Shown here: positions 34,891-44,310 of the stretch, one piece after another | How the letters are laid out: the number at the start of each line of letters is the position of its first letter | How positions within the stretch are numbered: the first letter of the stretch is position 1 | NCBI RefSeq assembly: GCF_036231355.1 | Contig: NZ_CP109497.1 | Location: forward strand, 672,964-736,963 | Direction: 5' to 3' | Source of the DNA: Streptomyces sp. NBC_01431 | GTDB lineage: Bacteria; Actinomycetota; Actinomycetes; Streptomycetales; Streptomycetaceae | Length of the DNA: 64,000 bases | Notes under the pieces: model-generated | Seen by the model: the letters and a program-made list of their open reading frames with translations, nothing else | What the model was told of the DNA's origin: nothing | Database searches by the model: none | Position numbers and translations under genes: made by a program

Positions 34891-35330
34891 ATGCAGATAG
34901 CCGTCGCTGGTCAGGGCTATGTAGGGCTTCCGCCGGCTGTACGTGCCGCGGAGGTGGGGCACCGCGCGATCGGCTACGACGTGGACGCTCACCGGGTCCA
35001 GCAGCTCATCGCCGGCCACTCCTACGTCGAGGACGTGACCTCCGCGCGGCTGCGCCCCGTGCTGGACGCCGGGACCTACTCGGCGACCACCGACGCTTCC
35101 GCGCTGGCCGGTTTCTATATCGCGGTGATCACCGTGCCGGCCCCGCTGCGGCACGGCGTTCCCGACTGACCTACATCGAGACCTGCGCCCGGCCCCTGGG
35201 CGAGCACCTTCGCCCAGGCGTGACCGTGATCCTGAAGTCCACGACCTATCCCGGCTGCACTGAGGAACTGCTGGTGCCGATCGTGGAGAAGGCGTCGGGC
35301 CTGCGGGCCGGCGACGACCCTGGGCAAGCA
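34891..35330 (+). pseudogene. UDP-glucose/GDP-mannose dehydrogenase N-terminal fragment, frameshifted
   Basis: The ATG at 34891 gives MQIAVAGQGYVGLPPAVRAA, the NAD-binding GxGYVGLP motif, and ends at TGA 35167-35169 after PAPLRHGVPD. In another frame the domain continues at once (LTYIETCARPLGEHLRPGVT, ILKSTTYPGCTEELLVPIVE), so one missing base at about 35166 splits it. Homology stops near 35330; the catalytic Cys domain is missing. From 35330 to 35538 another fragment-like frame reads HPKSLGFPNMQHRPVQSTEW, not recognised. Confidence 0.8.
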
Positions 35331-35538
35331 CCCCAAGTCCCTTGGCTTTCCGAACATGCAGCACCGCCCAGTGCAGTCCACGGAATGGATCACCGTGCCG
35401 ATCATCGCCGATGAGATCGCAGCCGCGCAGGGCACTCCGGGCGTTCTCACGGACCGGGCTGCTCTGGACAGACGGCGCCCAGCACGTCGTCTCAGAGACA
35501 GGACGCAGACCGCACGTCCCTCGGCGGTACAAGCCGCG

Positions 35539-36852
35539 CTATCGGGCTAGCCGGGTGCCGGCGTACTCGCTGAGTTCCAGGAGGGGTTGCTCGTTGCGCT
35601 GGTCGAGGCGGGTGATGAAGGCGGAGACGAGTTCGATGCAGCGTGCGGCTCCGGAGTCGAGGGCGGTGTCGAGTGCGGTGCGGGCGTCGGTGGCGGCTGC
35701 GGCTGCGTCGTGCCTGTGGAGGGCGCCTTCGGCTCGGTAGGTGAGGAAGACGGCTTTGGTGCGGGCGCGGCGTGGGTCCAGTTCGGCCAGTCCGGTGCCG
35801 ATGGCTGCGTTGGCGCGGCTGGGGTCGCCGAGGTCGAGCCAGCACCGTCCGGCGTCTGCGTTGACGTCCGCGAGTGACATCCAGGAGACCACGGCGGGTG
35901 TCGACTGAGGGCGCATGCGCTCCAGTTCGGTTTCTGCTGAGGCAAGGGCGTGTGTGGTTGCGGAGCGGTCCTGGAGGATCGCGCAGGCTCGGGCGCGGCG
36001 TACGTCGAGCAGGGAGCGGACGGCGGGTGTTCGGGTGCGGGTGCGGGCGTGTTCGAGGATGCGGATGGCGTCGGCGGGGCGGGCGAGCCAGGTTGCCTGG
36101 TAGGCGAGGTCGGAGAGGGTGGCTGCGGCCAGGTCCCGGTCGTCGGCCTGGTGGGCGGCGTGGACGGCGGCTTGCCAGTGGCGTTGGGCGTCGGCGTGGC
36201 GGTCGGCGTCGAAGCGGAGCCAGCCGGCGCGGTGGGCCAGGTTGGCGGCCACCGTGTGCAGGCGCCGTCCCTGGGGCAGGGTGTGGCGGTCCTGGGCGAT
36301 GAGCTCGATCGCGGTGTGCAGGTGCGCGTCGATGAGCGCGGGGACGGGCGAGCCGAGCCCGATGGGCATCGCGCTCAGCTCACTGGCGCGTTGCTCCAGC
36401 CATTCCAGTAGTTCGGCATCGATGCCCTGACCGTCGAGAGCCCGGTTCAGGTGATCGGGTTCGACGCGGGCCCAGTTCGCGGCGGCATCGACCAAGGCGC
36501 TGCTGCTGAAGACCAGGAAGGATCGTCGGTCCATGCGGGTGACCTGAACCTCTCTCAGGGCTGCTCGGCTTCCCGACGGGCTGAACTCGGCGGGCTGTTC
36601 GAAGGCGGGCAGCCAGTGGGGCCACGGGAGCTGTGCGATCACGGCGGCTGGCACGTCCAGGAGGCAGGCCAACAGGACCTGGCTCTCCGCGGTGGGCGTG
36701 GTGCCGGTTTCCCAGCGCCAGATCCTGTTGCGGTCGATGCCGCTGCGTAGTCCTAGAGCCCTGGCCTCGGTGCGCAGAAGCCGGGCGAGGTCGCCCATCG
36801 ACCAGTGACGCTGCCGGCGCAGGTATGTCAGCGGATGTCGGTCCATGTCCAT
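35539..36852 (-). CDS. XRE-type regulator with TPR-like C-terminus
   Basis: 437 residues. The N-terminal HTH spans about 5-75 (LTYLRRQRHWSMGDLARLLR, SGIDRNRIWRWETGTTPTAE), then a linker with MDRRSFLVFSSSALVDAAA. The remainder is helical repeat, TPR-like (GWLRFDADRHADAQRHWQAA, LAAATLSDLAYQATWLARPA, AGRCWLDLGDPSRANAAIG). This is a common Streptomyces regulator layout. ATG at 36852. It is divergent from the epimerase gene over 192 bases, so it probably controls the sugar/metabolic genes. Confidence 0.82.
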   Translation of the reverse strand: MDMDRHPLTYLRRQRHWSMGDLARLLRTEARALGLRSGIDRNRIWRWETGTTPTAESQVLLACLLDVPAAVIAQLPWPHWLPAFEQPAEFSPSGSRAALREVQVTRMDRRSFLVFSSSALVDAAANWARVEPDHLNRALDGQGIDAELLEWLEQRASELSAMPIGLGSPVPALIDAHLHTAIELIAQDRHTLPQGRRLHTVAANLAHRAGWLRFDADRHADAQRHWQAAVHAAHQADDRDLAAATLSDLAYQATWLARPADAIRILEHARTRTRTPAVRSLLDVRRARACAILQDRSATTHALASAETELERMRPQSTPAVVSWMSLADVNADAGRCWLDLGDPSRANAAIGTGLAELDPRRARTKAVFLTYRAEGALHRHDAAAAATDARTALDTALDSGAARCIELVSAFITRLDQRNEQPLLELSEYAGTRLAR

Positions 36853-37044
36853 GCTGCCCCCGGAACGCCAGCGCCGATGCCTTCCCGTCCCACCATGCCG
36901 CAACGCGCAGCGGCACGCCGGTGGTTGGCCAGGCGAGCACACGCCGGGCACACAGTTTTCCCCTGGGGCGGGGGTGCGTGCGCTGCTGTTCTGGGGGCGT
37001 GCCGCACACCGGGCGCGGCCTCGACGTACAAGGGGTGGACCTGC

Positions 37045-38103
37045 ATGAACACCGTGGACTGCTTGGCTGATCTGAAGGATGCGAGGGTGACCGTGACGGG
37101 CGGCTTCGGCCTGGTCGGCAGCCGCATCGTGCACCGGCTCCGTGGGCTGGGTGCCCGGCCCGTGGCCGTGGGCCGCCTGGACGCGTACGGTTCCGGTGTC
37201 TACTCCTCCGTCTTCAACATTTCCCCGCGTGACCCGGATGTGATCGTGGGCGACATCACCGATGCCGCGCTGATGGACGACCTGGTCGGAGGCAGCGACT
37301 TCGTCATCCATGCCGCGGCCCTGGCCGATGTCGCGGAGTGCACGCGCAACCCGGCGGCGGCTCTCGCGGCCAACATCCACGGAACCCAGACCGTGCTGGA
37401 TGCGGCGGCCCGGCATTCCTGCACGCTCAAGCGGCTGGTCTTCGTCTCGTCGGCGAGCGTCTACGGCCTCGGATCCAGATCAGAAGGCCGTGCCGCCCGG
37501 TTCAGTGAGAACGACGCGCTGACACCGGGGTCGGTCTACGCCAACACCAAGCTGTGGGGCGAGCACCAGACTGCCCTGGCCCTGAGCAGCGCAGCCGCCT
37601 CGTACGCGGTCGTGCGGTACTTCTCGGTCTTCGGCGAACCGCAGGTGGTGAAGGAGAACAGCCACAGCTGGGTAGTGGCCTGGTTCGCGATGCGGGCCGC
37701 GCTCGGTCTGCCCCTGCACCTCAACGGCGGCGGCGGGCAGGTCCGTGACTTCGTGCACGTCGACGACATCGCCGACGCGACGCTCCTCACGGCCGTCGCC
37801 GGCGACGCGCACCGGGCGACGCTCAACGTCGGTACTGGCCGCGCCACCTCCATCCGCCAGATCGCGGACCAGGTGCGACGCCACTACCCCGACGCGCAGG
37901 TCATCGAGACGCCCCGGCCGCAGGACGATCCGCTTGGAGGCTGCGCGGACACAACGCGCATGCGCCAGTTGCTGGGCTGGACGCCCCAAGTGACCGTCGA
38001 GGACGGGGTGGACCGCTACGTGCGGTGGCTTCGACAGACGCCCGAGGCGATCCCGGAATGGCTCCACACGGCGGCCCGGGCCCAGGCGACGGCCGTGGCG
38101 TGA
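37045..38103 (+). CDS. NAD-dependent sugar epimerase/dehydratase (extended SDR)
   Basis: 352 residues. GxxGxxG cofactor motif TGGFGLVGSRIV at about 18-29, DITD acidic strand, HAAALADVAEC, VSSASVYG (Ser about 135), and catalytic YANTK at about 165-169. VRDFVHVDDIADA and LNVGTGRATSIRQIA follow, as in UDP-glucose 4-epimerase-like enzymes. It would interconvert or dehydrate an NDP-sugar. ATG at 37045 with GGGGTGGA. Coupled in function with the two GT2 genes. Confidence 0.92.
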   Translation: MNTVDCLADLKDARVTVTGGFGLVGSRIVHRLRGLGARPVAVGRLDAYGSGVYSSVFNISPRDPDVIVGDITDAALMDDLVGGSDFVIHAAALADVAECTRNPAAALAANIHGTQTVLDAAARHSCTLKRLVFVSSASVYGLGSRSEGRAARFSENDALTPGSVYANTKLWGEHQTALALSSAAASYAVVRYFSVFGEPQVVKENSHSWVVAWFAMRAALGLPLHLNGGGGQVRDFVHVDDIADATLLTAVAGDAHRATLNVGTGRATSIRQIADQVRRHYPDAQVIETPRPQDDPLGGCADTTRMRQLLGWTPQVTVEDGVDRYVRWLRQTPEAIPEWLHTAARAQATAVA

Positions 38104-38108
38104 AACAG

Positions 38109-38966
38109 TCAGATCACGGGTGGCCGACCGAGGCAAGCCAGCTTCCACACCGTGCGCCAGCGCATCGGCCTCCGCCGCCCGCACGGTGTGCGCCAGCCCT
38201 CGGCGAATCCGCCGAACCACGCCCTCAGTCCGCCAAGGCTTCGGGTGCGGGCCACGGTCAGCACCACCCACACGCCCAGGTAGAGGGGGACGAGGGGGGC
38301 CGGGAGGTGGCGGCGTGCGAGGTAGACCCGGTTGCGGGCGTTGACCTGATAGAAGAACGCGTGCCGGGCCGGGGACGTCCGCGGGTGCTGCAACAGGAGC
38401 TCCGGCGCGTAGCGGACCTGCCAGCCGGCGTCGATCGCCCGCCAGGCCATGTCGGTCTCCTCGTGCGCGAAGAAGAAGGCGTCCGGCCAGTCACCGACCT
38501 CGGTGAGCATCTTCTGCGACAGGACGTGCGCGCCGCCCAGAAAGCCGGTCACCAAGCCACCGCGCATCGGGTCACCAGCCCGCAGCCGCGGCACATGCCG
38601 GCGCTGGGTCACTCCGGTCTCGTCCGCGATGCGGAAGCCGACGATGCCCAGCCGGGGCTCAGCCCCATAGAGCGTGTGAATGGTGGCGAAGACGTCGTCG
38701 GCAACCAGCAGCCCGTCGTCGTCCAGGTCGAGTACCAGGTCCATGTCGCGCAGGTGATCAAGCGCGACATTGCGGCCGCCGGTCACCCCGAGGTTCTCGC
38801 TCAGGTGAACCGTCTCGACCCACGGCGGCAGCTCCGGCACCTCGCAGCCCTGCGCGACCACCACGGTCCGGGCCGCCGGAACCGTCTGACGATGCACCGA
38901 CGCCAGCAGATCCGCCAGCTCCTTGGGACGCGTGCCCATGGTCAGGATCGCCACACCCAGCTTCAC
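38109..38966 (-). CDS. GT2 family glycosyltransferase
   Basis: 285 residues from GTG 38966 (VKLGVAILTMGTRPKELADL). Fold markers: RTVVVAQGCEVPELP, SENLGVTGGRNVALDHLRDM, the DxD-type LVLDLDDDGLLV (about 78-88), and the later HEETDMAWRAIDAGW acceptor-base motif. A C-terminal hydrophobic segment (PLVPLYLGVWVVLTVAR) suggests membrane contact. Convergent with the epimerase gene, six bases apart. Likely transfers the sugar made by that enzyme. Confidence 0.9.
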   Translation of the reverse strand: MKLGVAILTMGTRPKELADLLASVHRQTVPAARTVVVAQGCEVPELPPWVETVHLSENLGVTGGRNVALDHLRDMDLVLDLDDDGLLVADDVFATIHTLYGAEPRLGIVGFRIADETGVTQRRHVPRLRAGDPMRGGLVTGFLGGAHVLSQKMLTEVGDWPDAFFFAHEETDMAWRAIDAGWQVRYAPELLLQHPRTSPARHAFFYQVNARNRVYLARRHLPAPLVPLYLGVWVVLTVARTRSLGGLRAWFGGFAEGWRTPCGRRRPMRWRTVWKLACLGRPPVI

Positions 38967-39002
38967 GCCCGCCCGTACCCATCTGTCCGTGGAAGGAACA
39001 CC

Positions 39003-39761
39003 GTGTCCCCACGAGCCCCGCAGCCGATCGCCAGCCTGCAAGAACTCGCCCAACAGCGCCGCCTGCCCGCCCACCAGCCCATGGACCACGTGACGCTGGA
39101 GTGGATTGAGAGCAACCGGCCGGCGAACTTCGACGCTGCCCCCAGCTTCCCACGGTCCGGGCTGATGCTCGTACCGCCGTCTTCCTGGTTCACCCGGCAG
39201 GACCTGGCCGACTCCAACCACGGCGTGCGACACAACGCCCGCGTCAGCCTGCTGGCCGCACTCTTGGCCCAGGAGTACCGGCTTGACGCCGACGACACGG
39301 CAGCAGCCTGCGCCGCGGGAGCCGTCCACGACTGCCGCCGTCACAACGACCGCGACGACCCCGCCCACGGGCAGCGCGCGGCCGACTGGCTCCTGCACAA
39401 CGCCGACACGGTCACGCACGCCCTCGGCCGCGCTGTGCCGCGGGAAACCCTCCACCGCGCCGCGACCGCCATAGCCCTGCACGACGTGCCGTTCGCGCAG
39501 TTCACCGACCGGCAGCAGCGCGCCTACCAGGCATCCCCGCATCTGGTGGACGTGCTCAAGGCAGCCGACTGCCTGGACCGCTACCGCCTGCCCCTCCAGC
39601 GCTGGTGGCCAGATACATCCCGGCTGCGCCGCCGCCTGCCGACCTGGGCCCCCGCGGCTGCCTTCGCCTTCGTCACCCGCAGCGAGAGGGCCCGCCTGGA
39701 CGGCGCCGACAACGCCCACGCCCTGCACCACGCACTCCAGACACTCAACCGCGGCCTGTAG
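39003..39761 (+). CDS. HD-domain phosphohydrolase
   Basis: 252 residues from GTG 39003 with AAGGA. The H...HD...H...D set is visible: HGVRHNARVSLLAALL (His about 73/77), AVHDCRRHND (His-Asp about 109-110), IALHDVPFAQF (about 160-161), and LKAADCLDRYRLP (Asp about 189/192). HD enzymes hydrolyse nucleotide or other phosphate esters with two metals. The next gene follows 11 bases later. The combination with the radical SAM, kinase and Nudix genes upstream suggests nucleotide chemistry. Confidence 0.82.
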   Translation: MSPRAPQPIASLQELAQQRRLPAHQPMDHVTLEWIESNRPANFDAAPSFPRSGLMLVPPSSWFTRQDLADSNHGVRHNARVSLLAALLAQEYRLDADDTAAACAAGAVHDCRRHNDRDDPAHGQRAADWLLHNADTVTHALGRAVPRETLHRAATAIALHDVPFAQFTDRQQRAYQASPHLVDVLKAADCLDRYRLPLQRWWPDTSRLRRRLPTWAPAAAFAFVTRSERARLDGADNAHALHHALQTLNRGL

Positions 39762-39772
39762 GAGAACTCACC

Positions 39773-41116
39773 GTGGACACCGAACTCGACGACGCCCATA
39801 CCGACTACACCCAAGCACCGATCCGCCGGGCACCGTCCGGCCTCGCCGAGACCGAGACCGACTGGCAGCGCCGCCTTCTCCACGACACCCCGAACGGCTG
39901 GCTTCTGACGGACAACACCATGACGGAGACACTGACCAGCGGCCGCCCGATCCACCTGATGCACACCACGACCGCGCTCGACGACATCCGCCGCAGCGGC
40001 CAGCTGCACGTCTCCTCCGGCTGCCTCGTCGCCGCCCTGTACTGCGCCCCACTGACACCAGAGTCCGCAGGCCTGCGCCCTCACAACCTGGGCGCCTACC
40101 TGCTCCAGACCAAACCCCACACCCGGACCCTGACCATTGAGGTCACCCCCGCCCGCCCTGCCCCGGCCAAAGGCATCGACTACCTCCGCCTGGGCTGCAT
40201 CCACCTGCGCACCTACCTCCAACACCGCAGCTTCCTCACCGAGACGGAAGACGCCCGACTGCGGCACACCGCCGAACAACAGATCCGCCGCACCGCTCCG
40301 TTCCTCGACCTGCTCCTGGCCAACGCCTCCGGCACCCGCACGCCTCCGGCCGCCTTCGTCGACCAGCTCGCCGCCGCCGTACCGGGCCTGCCGTTCCTGG
40401 GCTACCTGTACTTCGAGGTCCTCTCCGAGTACCTGATGCTGCACTCCACCAGCCCCGAGACCAGAACCTGCGCCGCAGCCGGAGAGATGAACAACCGCCT
40501 GTACAAGCGGCTGGCCTTTTCTGCAGTGACGGGCATGGACAAGCTCTTCGACCTGTCCCGCTTCCATCCCAGCCACACGCTTTTGTGCGAACTCATCGCC
40601 CGCATCGAACCCCACCTGGTGTCCAACGCCGCCGCCTACACCCGCGACCGTCTCGCCCATCTGTTCGCGGCCATCGCTCTCGCCCCCCACCAGGACGTCA
40701 CCGCGTACAGCTTCCGCGAGGCGATGTTCGACGAACTCGCCCTGACCGCACCCGCCTTGCTGGGTCAATCGGTCTTCCGCGAAATGCGGATCCTCGACAG
40801 GTACCCGCAGCTCTACCTCGCCTTCGAGCAGGCCAAAGCCCTCCCGGCGTGGAGCTACTGGAACGGCAACGGCATCGCAACACCTTTTAACGGCTTTCTC
40901 CCCAAAGGAGAGATCGGCGTCAACCCCGCCTATCCCGACGCGGAGATCAAGGTATGGCTCGCCGAGTGCTGTGGGCGCGGCCTGCTGCATCCCATCGAAC
41001 CGCTGGACGTCGCTTTCGTTCCTCGCCTGGCCGACCTGGGCATGACTGCCATGCGCCGTGATGCCACCGGCAAGGCGGCCGGACACCCGGCCCCTGCTGG
41101 CGCGACCGCCTCATGA
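39773..41116 (+). CDS. Unknown 447-residue soluble protein
   Basis: GTG at 39773 behind GGAGAA. No known catalytic motif recognised. Residues about 60-125 (RPIHLMHTTTALDDIRRSGQ, LHVSSGCLVAALYCAPL, NLGAYLLQTKPHTRTLTIEV) vaguely recall the HxT plus beta-strand start of ADP-ribosyltransferase/KptA-like folds, a weak resemblance. The rest is helical (FLDLLLANASG, EMNNRLYKRLAFSAVTGMDK). It shares an operon with the HD hydrolase. Possibly the acceptor or tailoring enzyme of the island. Confidence 0.6.
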   Translation: MDTELDDAHTDYTQAPIRRAPSGLAETETDWQRRLLHDTPNGWLLTDNTMTETLTSGRPIHLMHTTTALDDIRRSGQLHVSSGCLVAALYCAPLTPESAGLRPHNLGAYLLQTKPHTRTLTIEVTPARPAPAKGIDYLRLGCIHLRTYLQHRSFLTETEDARLRHTAEQQIRRTAPFLDLLLANASGTRTPPAAFVDQLAAAVPGLPFLGYLYFEVLSEYLMLHSTSPETRTCAAAGEMNNRLYKRLAFSAVTGMDKLFDLSRFHPSHTLLCELIARIEPHLVSNAAAYTRDRLAHLFAAIALAPHQDVTAYSFREAMFDELALTAPALLGQSVFREMRILDRYPQLYLAFEQAKALPAWSYWNGNGIATPFNGFLPKGEIGVNPAYPDAEIKVWLAECCGRGLLHPIEPLDVAFVPRLADLGMTAMRRDATGKAAGHPAPAGATAS

Positions 41117-41162
41117 CGGCAAGCTGCGTCGAAGCAAGGTCACAAACTCCAGCCCGGCAGCC

Positions 41163-41270
41163 CTACAGCTCCATCCGGTAGAACACCTTGTCGCTCTTCG
41201 GGGGCACACTGTAGGTCTCGTCGAAGTGGAGTGCTGGCGGGTTGCCGGTGTCGCCGGTCCACTCGATGCG
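41163..41270 (-). pseudogene. 3' remnant of an unidentified gene
   Basis: Minus-strand text RIEWTGDTGNPPALHFDETY then SVPPKSDKVFYRMEL ends at a stop at 41163-41165. It has protein-like composition but no start, and it abuts the next disrupted gene on the other strand. It is probably the C-terminal scrap of a gene cut by a rearrangement near 41265. Confidence 0.4.
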
Positions 41271-41734
41271 CGCCGCCGTCGCGGCGTGGCTGGCCGACAG
41301 CCTCAACAGGCCGGACGACGCACGGCAACAATGGGCAGACGGACACATCGCCCTCCTCGCACTGGGCCGCCGCTTCTTGGCCGCCCGCCTGGCCGACGAG
41401 CTGGTGTACGCCCTCGCGTCCGGCGCGGATCCGGCGACCGCCAGCACCGTCTTGCAGCCGCTGCACGGCCCCGTCATCCACGACCCGCGCAGCCGCCGCT
41501 TCTACGCCTTGGTGCCCTGCTCCCCGTCCGGCCCGAGCCTTGGCCGGTATGCGGTGCATCTCGGGCTCAGCCACTACATCGGCGTCCCTCGGGTCGGGGA
41601 CGACGAGCCGGATGGAACCCGTGCGAGCTTAGTGGGCCGCACCCCCAACCTCCCCGGGGGCCTTGTATGACCCGGCCCGACTCAAGGCCATGATCGAGAC
41701 GGGCGCCGGCGCACTCGATGGCCAGGTCGAGTGA
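41266..41734 (+). pseudogene. Streptomyces hypothetical protein with a 3' frameshift
   Basis: From ATG 41266: MRAAVAAWLADSLNRPDDAR, QQWADGHIALLALGRRFLAA, GPVIHDPRSRRFYALVPCSP, LSHYIGVPRVGDDEPDGTRA. I recall this as a small Streptomyces family with no assigned function. The frame ends at 41670 after PNLPGGLV; the next frame continues LYDPARLKAMIETGAGALDG QVE to 41734. One extra T at about 41664 explains it. No RBS seen. Confidence 0.6.
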
Positions 41735-41806
41735 ACGCCGCGCAGGCAGACGTCACTGCCGTCCCGGGCCATGGCTCGAGATCGGCCCCTGGCTCATTAA
41801 AGTGTT

Positions 41807-42064
41807 CTACGGGCGCCATTCCTGCTGGTAGGCGGGGTGCTTCGCATACGACTGGGCAAGGACACGAATCGCGTAGGTGAGGCCCGCGCCATGCGCGTCG
41901 GAGGGGTCCATGTCCTTGCACTGCCTTGCCAGCATGTCGATGAGGTCGAGCAAGGACAGGTGGCTGTCGAGCAAGGCTTCGCCGCCGTACGTCTGGGCGA
42001 CGTAGGCGTAGGCGTGGTTGTCCTCCTCGATGCGAGCACGGAGGAACTTCAAGAGGTCGTCCAT
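41807..42064 (-). CDS. DUF6221 family small protein
   Basis: 85 residues from ATG 42064. MDDLLKFLRARIEEDNHAYA and LLDSHLSLLDLIDMLARQCK match the DUF6221 family found widely in Streptomyces phages and plasmids. Short helical protein, function unknown. It overlaps the end of the upstream HTH gene by 16 bases. Confidence 0.75.
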   Translation of the reverse strand: MDDLLKFLRARIEEDNHAYAYVAQTYGGEALLDSHLSLLDLIDMLARQCKDMDPSDAHGAGLTYAIRVLAQSYAKHPAYQQEWRP

Positions 42065-43038
42065 GTGCCCATCCTCGCGCGCCGCTTTCCTGCTCGGCAC
42101 CGTTGCGGGGCGCTGCCCTGGGCTGACGGCCTGGACGTCGGGGCGAGGGGGCCGGTTCCTGCTTGGGCAAGGGTTCGCAGTGGCCGGTCCGCGGCGGCGT
42201 GTGCCGCCGCGGGGGAGGAGTTGGCGACTCCTCCATGCCGGCCACCGGACGGTGTTTTCTGGCCCGCCTGGGCATCAACAACCCTGACCAGACACCGTGT
42301 CTGCACGTCACCCTTGGGGGACGAAGTCCTTCTGGTCCTGCTCTCACGCTCTGCAGCCTGGGCGAGGATACGACGGCGGGTCCAGGCGGGGCGGCTCCCC
42401 CGTGCGGCAGGCAGGGTGCCGTCAGTTTCTCTGAGGCGGGGCAGAAGACCTTGCGACAATGAACTGCTGAAGCTGCTGGTGTTCTTGTAACCGAGCAGCG
42501 CGTCCGCGGCGGGGGCCGGCAGGAGCTCGTCGGGGTCACCGTCGGGGGAGACCTCAGGCAATACTTGCTCACGGGCAAGGTCACGTCGGTTCCCTTTGCC
42601 GCGGCGGGTGGCAGCCCATCCGGCGACGGTCGAGCGCCGCCACTTCTTGCGAATCCAGGGGCGTTCGGACGTGCCGAGTTCTTCCACGACGTCGGGCTCG
42701 GGAAAGTAGCCCGGGTTGTTGCGCAGATAGTTGGTGATCTGGTTGGCGTTCTTGTAGCCGAGCATCTTGGCGACCTGGGTCGCGTTCAGCAGCTCGTCCG
42801 GGTCGCCGGCGATCGCTGCGCCGGCTTCCTGCAGGCGGGGCTTCTCCTTTGCCGCGAACCAGTCGCTGACCGCGCCGTGCTCCCACTGACGTGCCCGGCC
42901 CTTGCTGCCGGCGGTGTCCGGGAAGCCCGTGGTCTCCCGGTTGTTGTACCAAAGGGTGACCGTTCCCGTGCTCACGCCGAACTCTTCGCCGATCTCTGAG
43001 GGGCCCACGAGGCGGGCCCGATCGGGAGAGGAGGGCAT
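42049..43038 (-). CDS. HTH/excisionase-like protein with repeated NPGYFP module
   Basis: 329 residues from ATG 43038. N-terminal HTH (RLVGPSEIGEEFGVSTGTVT, LWYNNRETTGFPDT, ARQWEHGAVSDWFAAKEK) is followed by a second unit (DPDELLNATQVAKMLGYKNA, NQITNYLRNNPGYFPEPD) and a third (DPDELLPAPAADALLGYKNT). The last ~110 residues are Ala/Arg-rich and may be unstructured or out of frame. A paralog lies at 45596-46531 and shares NPGYFP. Probably a DNA-binding accessory protein. Confidence 0.65.
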   Translation of the reverse strand: MPSSPDRARLVGPSEIGEEFGVSTGTVTLWYNNRETTGFPDTAGSKGRARQWEHGAVSDWFAAKEKPRLQEAGAAIAGDPDELLNATQVAKMLGYKNANQITNYLRNNPGYFPEPDVVEELGTSERPWIRKKWRRSTVAGWAATRRGKGNRRDLAREQVLPEVSPDGDPDELLPAPAADALLGYKNTSSFSSSLSQGLLPRLRETDGTLPAARGSRPAWTRRRILAQAAERESRTRRTSSPKGDVQTRCLVRVVDAQAGQKTPSGGRHGGVANSSPAAAHAAADRPLRTLAQAGTGPLAPTSRPSAQGSAPQRCRAGKRRARMGTWTTS

Positions 43039-43240
43039 GGCGGAGTCCGTCCCGCAGATGTCGGCGGGGGCGGTTCCCACGCCTTCTTGCTCCCGTAATG
43101 GCAGAAGATGGCGGGGTGGGGCCCAGCGAGTGCTGGCAGTTTCTCCCTCGGGTGCGGTGCTGAGCCGACGCGGCCACAATGGTCGGGCGCCCCCAGACGG
43201 TCGCGGACTGATCGGCCCAGGGGTCAGCCCTTCGGTGCCG

Positions 43241-44095
43241 TCAGTCGGCGTTCAGGCGGCTGCCCCAGGCGTGGCTCCAGCCGCCGCGCCAGATGGCCAG
43301 TCCGGCGAGGGTGAAGGTGCAACCGACGCCGACGCCCCAGTCGTCACCTTCGTACCAGACGCTGGGATCAGCCAAGGCGGAGCGAAGGCTGCCGATGGGG
43401 ATCACGGTGAAGGCGTCGCTGTTAGCGTCGGGGTGGTGCTGGACCTCGATCCAGCTGGCACGGACAAAGGGGACCAGTAGGGTGAGTTGCCGGTCGATCC
43501 AATCGAGACGCTCTGCGTCACTCTGGTCGCCTGGCGGATCCTCCCAGATGCCGAACGGGCCGGTCAGCATGCCGCTGGCCTCAGCAGCACAGACCAGGAC
43601 TTCGCGCTGGGCGATGCTCAGCTCGTCCCAGGCGGGAAGGTCGATGGCGTCCGCCGTCGGATACACATCGTTGCCCCACTGTTCACGCACGGCGTCCGGG
43701 GCAGCGAGATAGAAGCGGCGAGATGAATTGGGATTCCAGAGCCAGTTGGCCGGGTCCGCGAGAACGGCATGAAGCTGCCCGCCAGCCACGGCAGGGTCAG
43801 AAGCGGCGGGGAAACGGCCCTCAGCCTCCTGGACGCTAACGAGGCCACGATCGGCGAGTCCCAGGACCACTGCACCAAGTCGCGGGACCAGTTCCCGTTG
43901 CTCGGTCTCTGAGTAGCTGCGCGGAGGCGGGGCGTCCTCGGCACCCGCCCAGCGCAGGGCCATACCGTTGGCCTGGATCGTCCCGGCCAACGGATTCTGG
44001 GCCATGGCCCGACGCATCAGCGTCTGTTCGGTGATGGTCAGAGAGTCCCAGGAACACACGACGCGAACGATCCCACCCTCATTGCCCTGATCCAC
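43241..44095 (-). CDS. Hypothetical soluble protein
   Basis: 284 residues, Trp-rich and acidic (CSWDSLTITEQTLMRRAMAQ, ADRGLVSVQEAEGRFPAA, ADPANWLWNPNSSRRFYLAA, PAWDELSIAQREVLVCAAEA, GGWSHAWGSRLNAD). The two DSLTIxEQ / DELSIAQRE segments suggest an internal duplication of about 140 residues. GTG at 44095 is the longest start; a GTG about 12 codons in is possible. No family recognised. The 43039-43240 and 44096-44310 gaps hold nothing clear. Confidence 0.62.
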   Translation of the reverse strand: MDQGNEGGIVRVVCSWDSLTITEQTLMRRAMAQNPLAGTIQANGMALRWAGAEDAPPPRSYSETEQRELVPRLGAVVLGLADRGLVSVQEAEGRFPAASDPAVAGGQLHAVLADPANWLWNPNSSRRFYLAAPDAVREQWGNDVYPTADAIDLPAWDELSIAQREVLVCAAEASGMLTGPFGIWEDPPGDQSDAERLDWIDRQLTLLVPFVRASWIEVQHHPDANSDAFTVIPIGSLRSALADPSVWYEGDDWGVGVGCTFTLAGLAIWRGGWSHAWGSRLNAD

Positions 44096-44310
44096 AACTC
44101 TTGACAGTCACTCGACCTGAATTGTGTGCAGCCTATGCGGTGACGCCGGTGACAACTACGGAGCCTTGGCACAGGTGCCCCAGGATTCATGGCACTCACG
44201 CTGTCGCCTGGACTTCGGCCACAAGAATCTGGGAGGCACCGTCCGGACACGCGTCTGTGGACGTCGACCCGCATGTAGACCCGCATGCGGATCGTCTCGT
44301 GCGCTGCGTC

